From: Candidatus Komeilibacteria bacterium
GTDB lineage: Bacteria > Patescibacteriota > Patescibacteriia > UBA1558 > S5-K13
Length of the DNA: 7,243 nt
Direction: 5' to 3'
Assembly (NCBI GenBank): GCA_030591905.1
Contig: JAUVAE010000033.1
Span: forward strand, 1 to 7,243
Shown here piece after piece: positions 6,091 through 7,243 of this stretch. The translations under genes were made by a program, and so were the position numbers. How positions within the stretch are numbered: position 1 is the first letter of the stretch; every line of letters starts with the position of its first letter. A model generated the notes under the pieces. It was not told the origin of the DNA. It saw nothing but the letters and a program-made list of their open reading frames with translations, and made no database searches.

Positions 6091-6164
6091 TGGCTCGGGG
6101 ACTAGGAGTCGAACCTAGATTAACTGGACCAGAACCAGTCGTCCTGCCATTAGACGATCCCCGA
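6091..6164 (-). tRNA. trnQ: tRNA-Gln (anticodon CUG)
   Basis: The minus strand folds as a 74-base cloverleaf. The acceptor TCGGGGA pairs with TCCCCGA and is followed by the discriminator G and an encoded CCA. The D stem is GTC/GAC. The anticodon stem is ACTGG/CCAGT with the 7-base loop TTCTGGT, giving anticodon CUG, which reads CAG (Gln). The T arm is CTAGG/CCTAG around TTCGACT. The first pair U1-A72 and discriminator G73 are known glutamine identity features. A promoter lies just upstream and the PHP gene starts 19 bases downstream. Confidence 0.96.
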
Positions 6165-6178
6165 ATAGTATATGATAT

Positions 6179-6206
6179 ATTATAACATTAAATCTAGATA
6201 GTAAAG
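6179..6206 (-). promoter_or_regulatory. Promoter of the tRNA-Gln / PHP / HAD unit
   Basis: On the minus strand, a perfect TATAAT (6184-6179) is preceded by TGT, an extended -10 element. CTTTAC (6206-6201), 16 bases upstream, is a weak -35 box. Transcription would start near 6172, about eight bases before the mature tRNA 5' end, which is typical of tRNA genes. Confidence 0.7.
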
Positions 6207-6272
6207 AGTATTGCTTGTTTTTTATTTCCCCTAAAAATTGTAAACTCTTTAAAAATAAGGTAAATTTAAATG

Positions 6273-6278
6273 TATAAT
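6273..6278 (+). promoter_or_regulatory. Candidate -10 box for the Pif1-like helicase gene
   Basis: A perfect TATAAT lies here, but I see no good -35 box at 16-18 bases upstream (only T/A-rich sequence such as TTAAAA at 6249-6254). A start near 6285 would place the whole palindrome 6282-6326 at the very 5' end of the mRNA. It is divergent from the tRNA promoter. Confidence 0.45.
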
Positions 6279-6281
6279 ATT

Positions 6282-6326
6282 AACCCTATTAAATGGTATC
6301 GCAATTTAGCGATAATTTAACAGGGT
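6282..6326. repeat. 45-bp palindrome, copy B of a two-member repeat family
   Basis: The arms AACCCTATTAAAT (6282-6294) and TTTAACAGGGT (6316-6326) are identical to those at 4690-4733. The core differs and holds its own stem, TATCGC (6297-6302) with GCGATA (6309-6314). Together the arms and core fold into one long hairpin. It would sit in the 5' leader of the Pif1-like helicase, and its 3' arm contains AGGG, the only SD-like bases before the ATG at 6339, so folding could hide the ribosome site. Confidence 0.7.
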
Positions 6327-6338
6327 AAAAACATTTAA

Positions 6339-7243
6339 ATGACTCTTGATTTCAAAACTAACTTCAAAAATAATTCTCATGGTAGTCGTCGCAGTGTTCA
6401 GCGACGATTTATTAATATTAAAAAACCAATTGATTTTGATTTAACTTCGGAAAAAGAAGAAGTTTTAGAACTTTTGGAAAATACTAATCAAAATATTTTT
6501 TTAACTGGGAAAGCGGGGACTGGTAAGTCTAATTTTTTGAAATATTTCCGAGCTACTACTAATAAAAATATTGTGGTTTTAGCTTTCACTGGCGTAGCAG
6601 CTTTAAATGTTCAAGGACAAACCATTCATTCTTTTTTCAAATTTCATCCGCAAACTACAATTGATGGTATTCATAAAAAATATGGTAATAATAATGAAAT
6701 TTACAAAGAATTAGATTTAATTGTGATTGATGAAATTTCTATGGTTCGGGCTGATTTATTGGATTTTATTGATAAATTCATGCGTTTAAATGGTAATTAT
6801 CCAAATGAACCTTTTGGTGGCGTTCAAATTTTAGCTATTGGTGATCTATATCAAATTCCACCCATAGTTACTGCTGAAGAAAAGCGTTTTTTTACTGAAT
6901 ACTACGATAGTCCTTACTTTTTTGACTCTCATTCTTACCAACAAGCTAATTTCATTCAAAAAGATTTGACTGAAATGTATCGTCAGGATAAAAAGTCTCA
7001 GAATAAATTCATTAAAGCTTTGGATAATTTAAGAACTTGCTCTTTCGACCAAAAAGATATTGATTTGATTAATACTCGTTTTGAAAAAAATTATCAAAAA
7101 CCAAAGAATGAATTTGTTATTTCTTTGGTTCCAACCAATAGCAAAGCTCATACTATTAATATGGTAGAGTTAGATAAATTGGATACTCCGGAAAAAATGT
7201 ACCGGGGAATTATTTCTGGAAAATTTCCCGAAAAGAATTTACC
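6339..7243 (+). CDS. Pif1-like ATP-dependent DNA helicase (3' end outside window)
   Basis: This is a superfamily 1B helicase of the Pif1/RecD-like type, expected to unwind DNA 5' to 3' and to help replication or repair through structured DNA. Reading from ATG 6339 gives 301 residues with no stop before the window ends. I see Walker A GKAGTGKS (57-64), motif Ia AFTGVAALN (82-90) followed by the family pattern TIHSFF (95-100), Walker B DEISM (131-135), motif III GDLYQIPP (168-175) with Q172, and YRQ (214-216), a likely arginine-containing motif. The sequence ISGKFPEKN (292-300) begins the region that usually leads to the RecA2 domain, so motifs IV-VI lie outside. The first 35 residues are basic and polar, unlike the domain, and their DNA contains a perfect 7-bp GC-rich hairpin (6386-6407). 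The AGGG at 6322-6325 is a weak, rather distant SD. Confidence 0.92.
   Translation, partial: MTLDFKTNFKNNSHGSRRSVQRRFINIKKPIDFDLTSEKEEVLELLENTNQNIFLTGKAGTGKSNFLKYFRATTNKNIVVLAFTGVAALNVQGQTIHSFFKFHPQTTIDGIHKKYGNNNEIYKELDLIVIDEISMVRADLLDFIDKFMRLNGNYPNEPFGGVQILAIGDLYQIPPIVTAEEKRFFTEYYDSPYFFDSHSYQQANFIQKDLTEMYRQDKKSQNKFIKALDNLRTCSFDQKDIDLINTRFEKNYQKPKNEFVISLVPTNSKAHTINMVELDKLDTPEKMYRGIISGKFPEKNL

Noticed and set aside
6171..6285. Attachment site or integrated element at the tRNA-Gln gene
   Set aside because: No integrase gene and no repeated tRNA 3' end are visible in the window.
1..7243. CRISPR array, defence island, transposase or biosynthetic cluster
   Set aside because: There are no regularly spaced direct repeats, no cas or toxin-antitoxin motifs and no transposase; the genes are housekeeping families plus one unknown secreted protein.

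Overview
The window is AT-rich bacterial chromosome. All five complete genes stop with TAA, most starts lack a clear Shine-Dalgarno (SD) sequence, and spacers are short and full of small palindromes. The best guess is a Candidate Phyla Radiation (Patescibacteria) genome. That guess rests on gene style and on the small secreted protein at 1962-2693, whose tail (FGWLVKLFN) resembles conserved hypothetical proteins I recall from that group. It is inference, not proof; nothing here is taxonomically decisive.

Layout: positions 1-264 are non-coding and hold several hairpins, two heptamer tandem repeats and a likely promoter. dnaX (265-1905, +) encodes the clamp-loader subunit and contains what looks like a programmed frameshift site at 1449-1494. 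A secreted coiled-coil protein of unknown function follows (1962-2693, +) and ends at a strong symmetric terminator (2710-2749). Next comes a 114-bp imperfect inverted repeat whose far end touches the stop codon of a convergent DEAD-box RNA helicase with a DbpA-type RNA-binding domain (2874-4601, -). That helicase has a near-consensus promoter and a 5' leader hairpin followed by eight T.

Further right, a minus-strand unit reads tRNA-Gln(CUG) (6164-6091), then a YcdX-type PHP metallophosphoesterase (6071-5361), then a HAD-family phosphatase (5368-4733). An extended -10 promoter sits just upstream of the tRNA. A Pif1-like helicase (6339 onward, +) runs off the right edge.

The genes are mainly housekeeping (replication, RNA remodelling, translation, helicase). 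The most interesting signals lie in DNA and RNA structure rather than in gene content. The first is the dnaX slippery A9 run with a hairpin six bases downstream and a -1 frame that stops after one codon, the same arrangement as in E. coli dnaX. The second is a pair of 44-45 bp palindromes (4690-4733 and 6282-6326) with identical arms but different cores. I see no defence system, CRISPR array, transposase or other clearly new multi-gene system.
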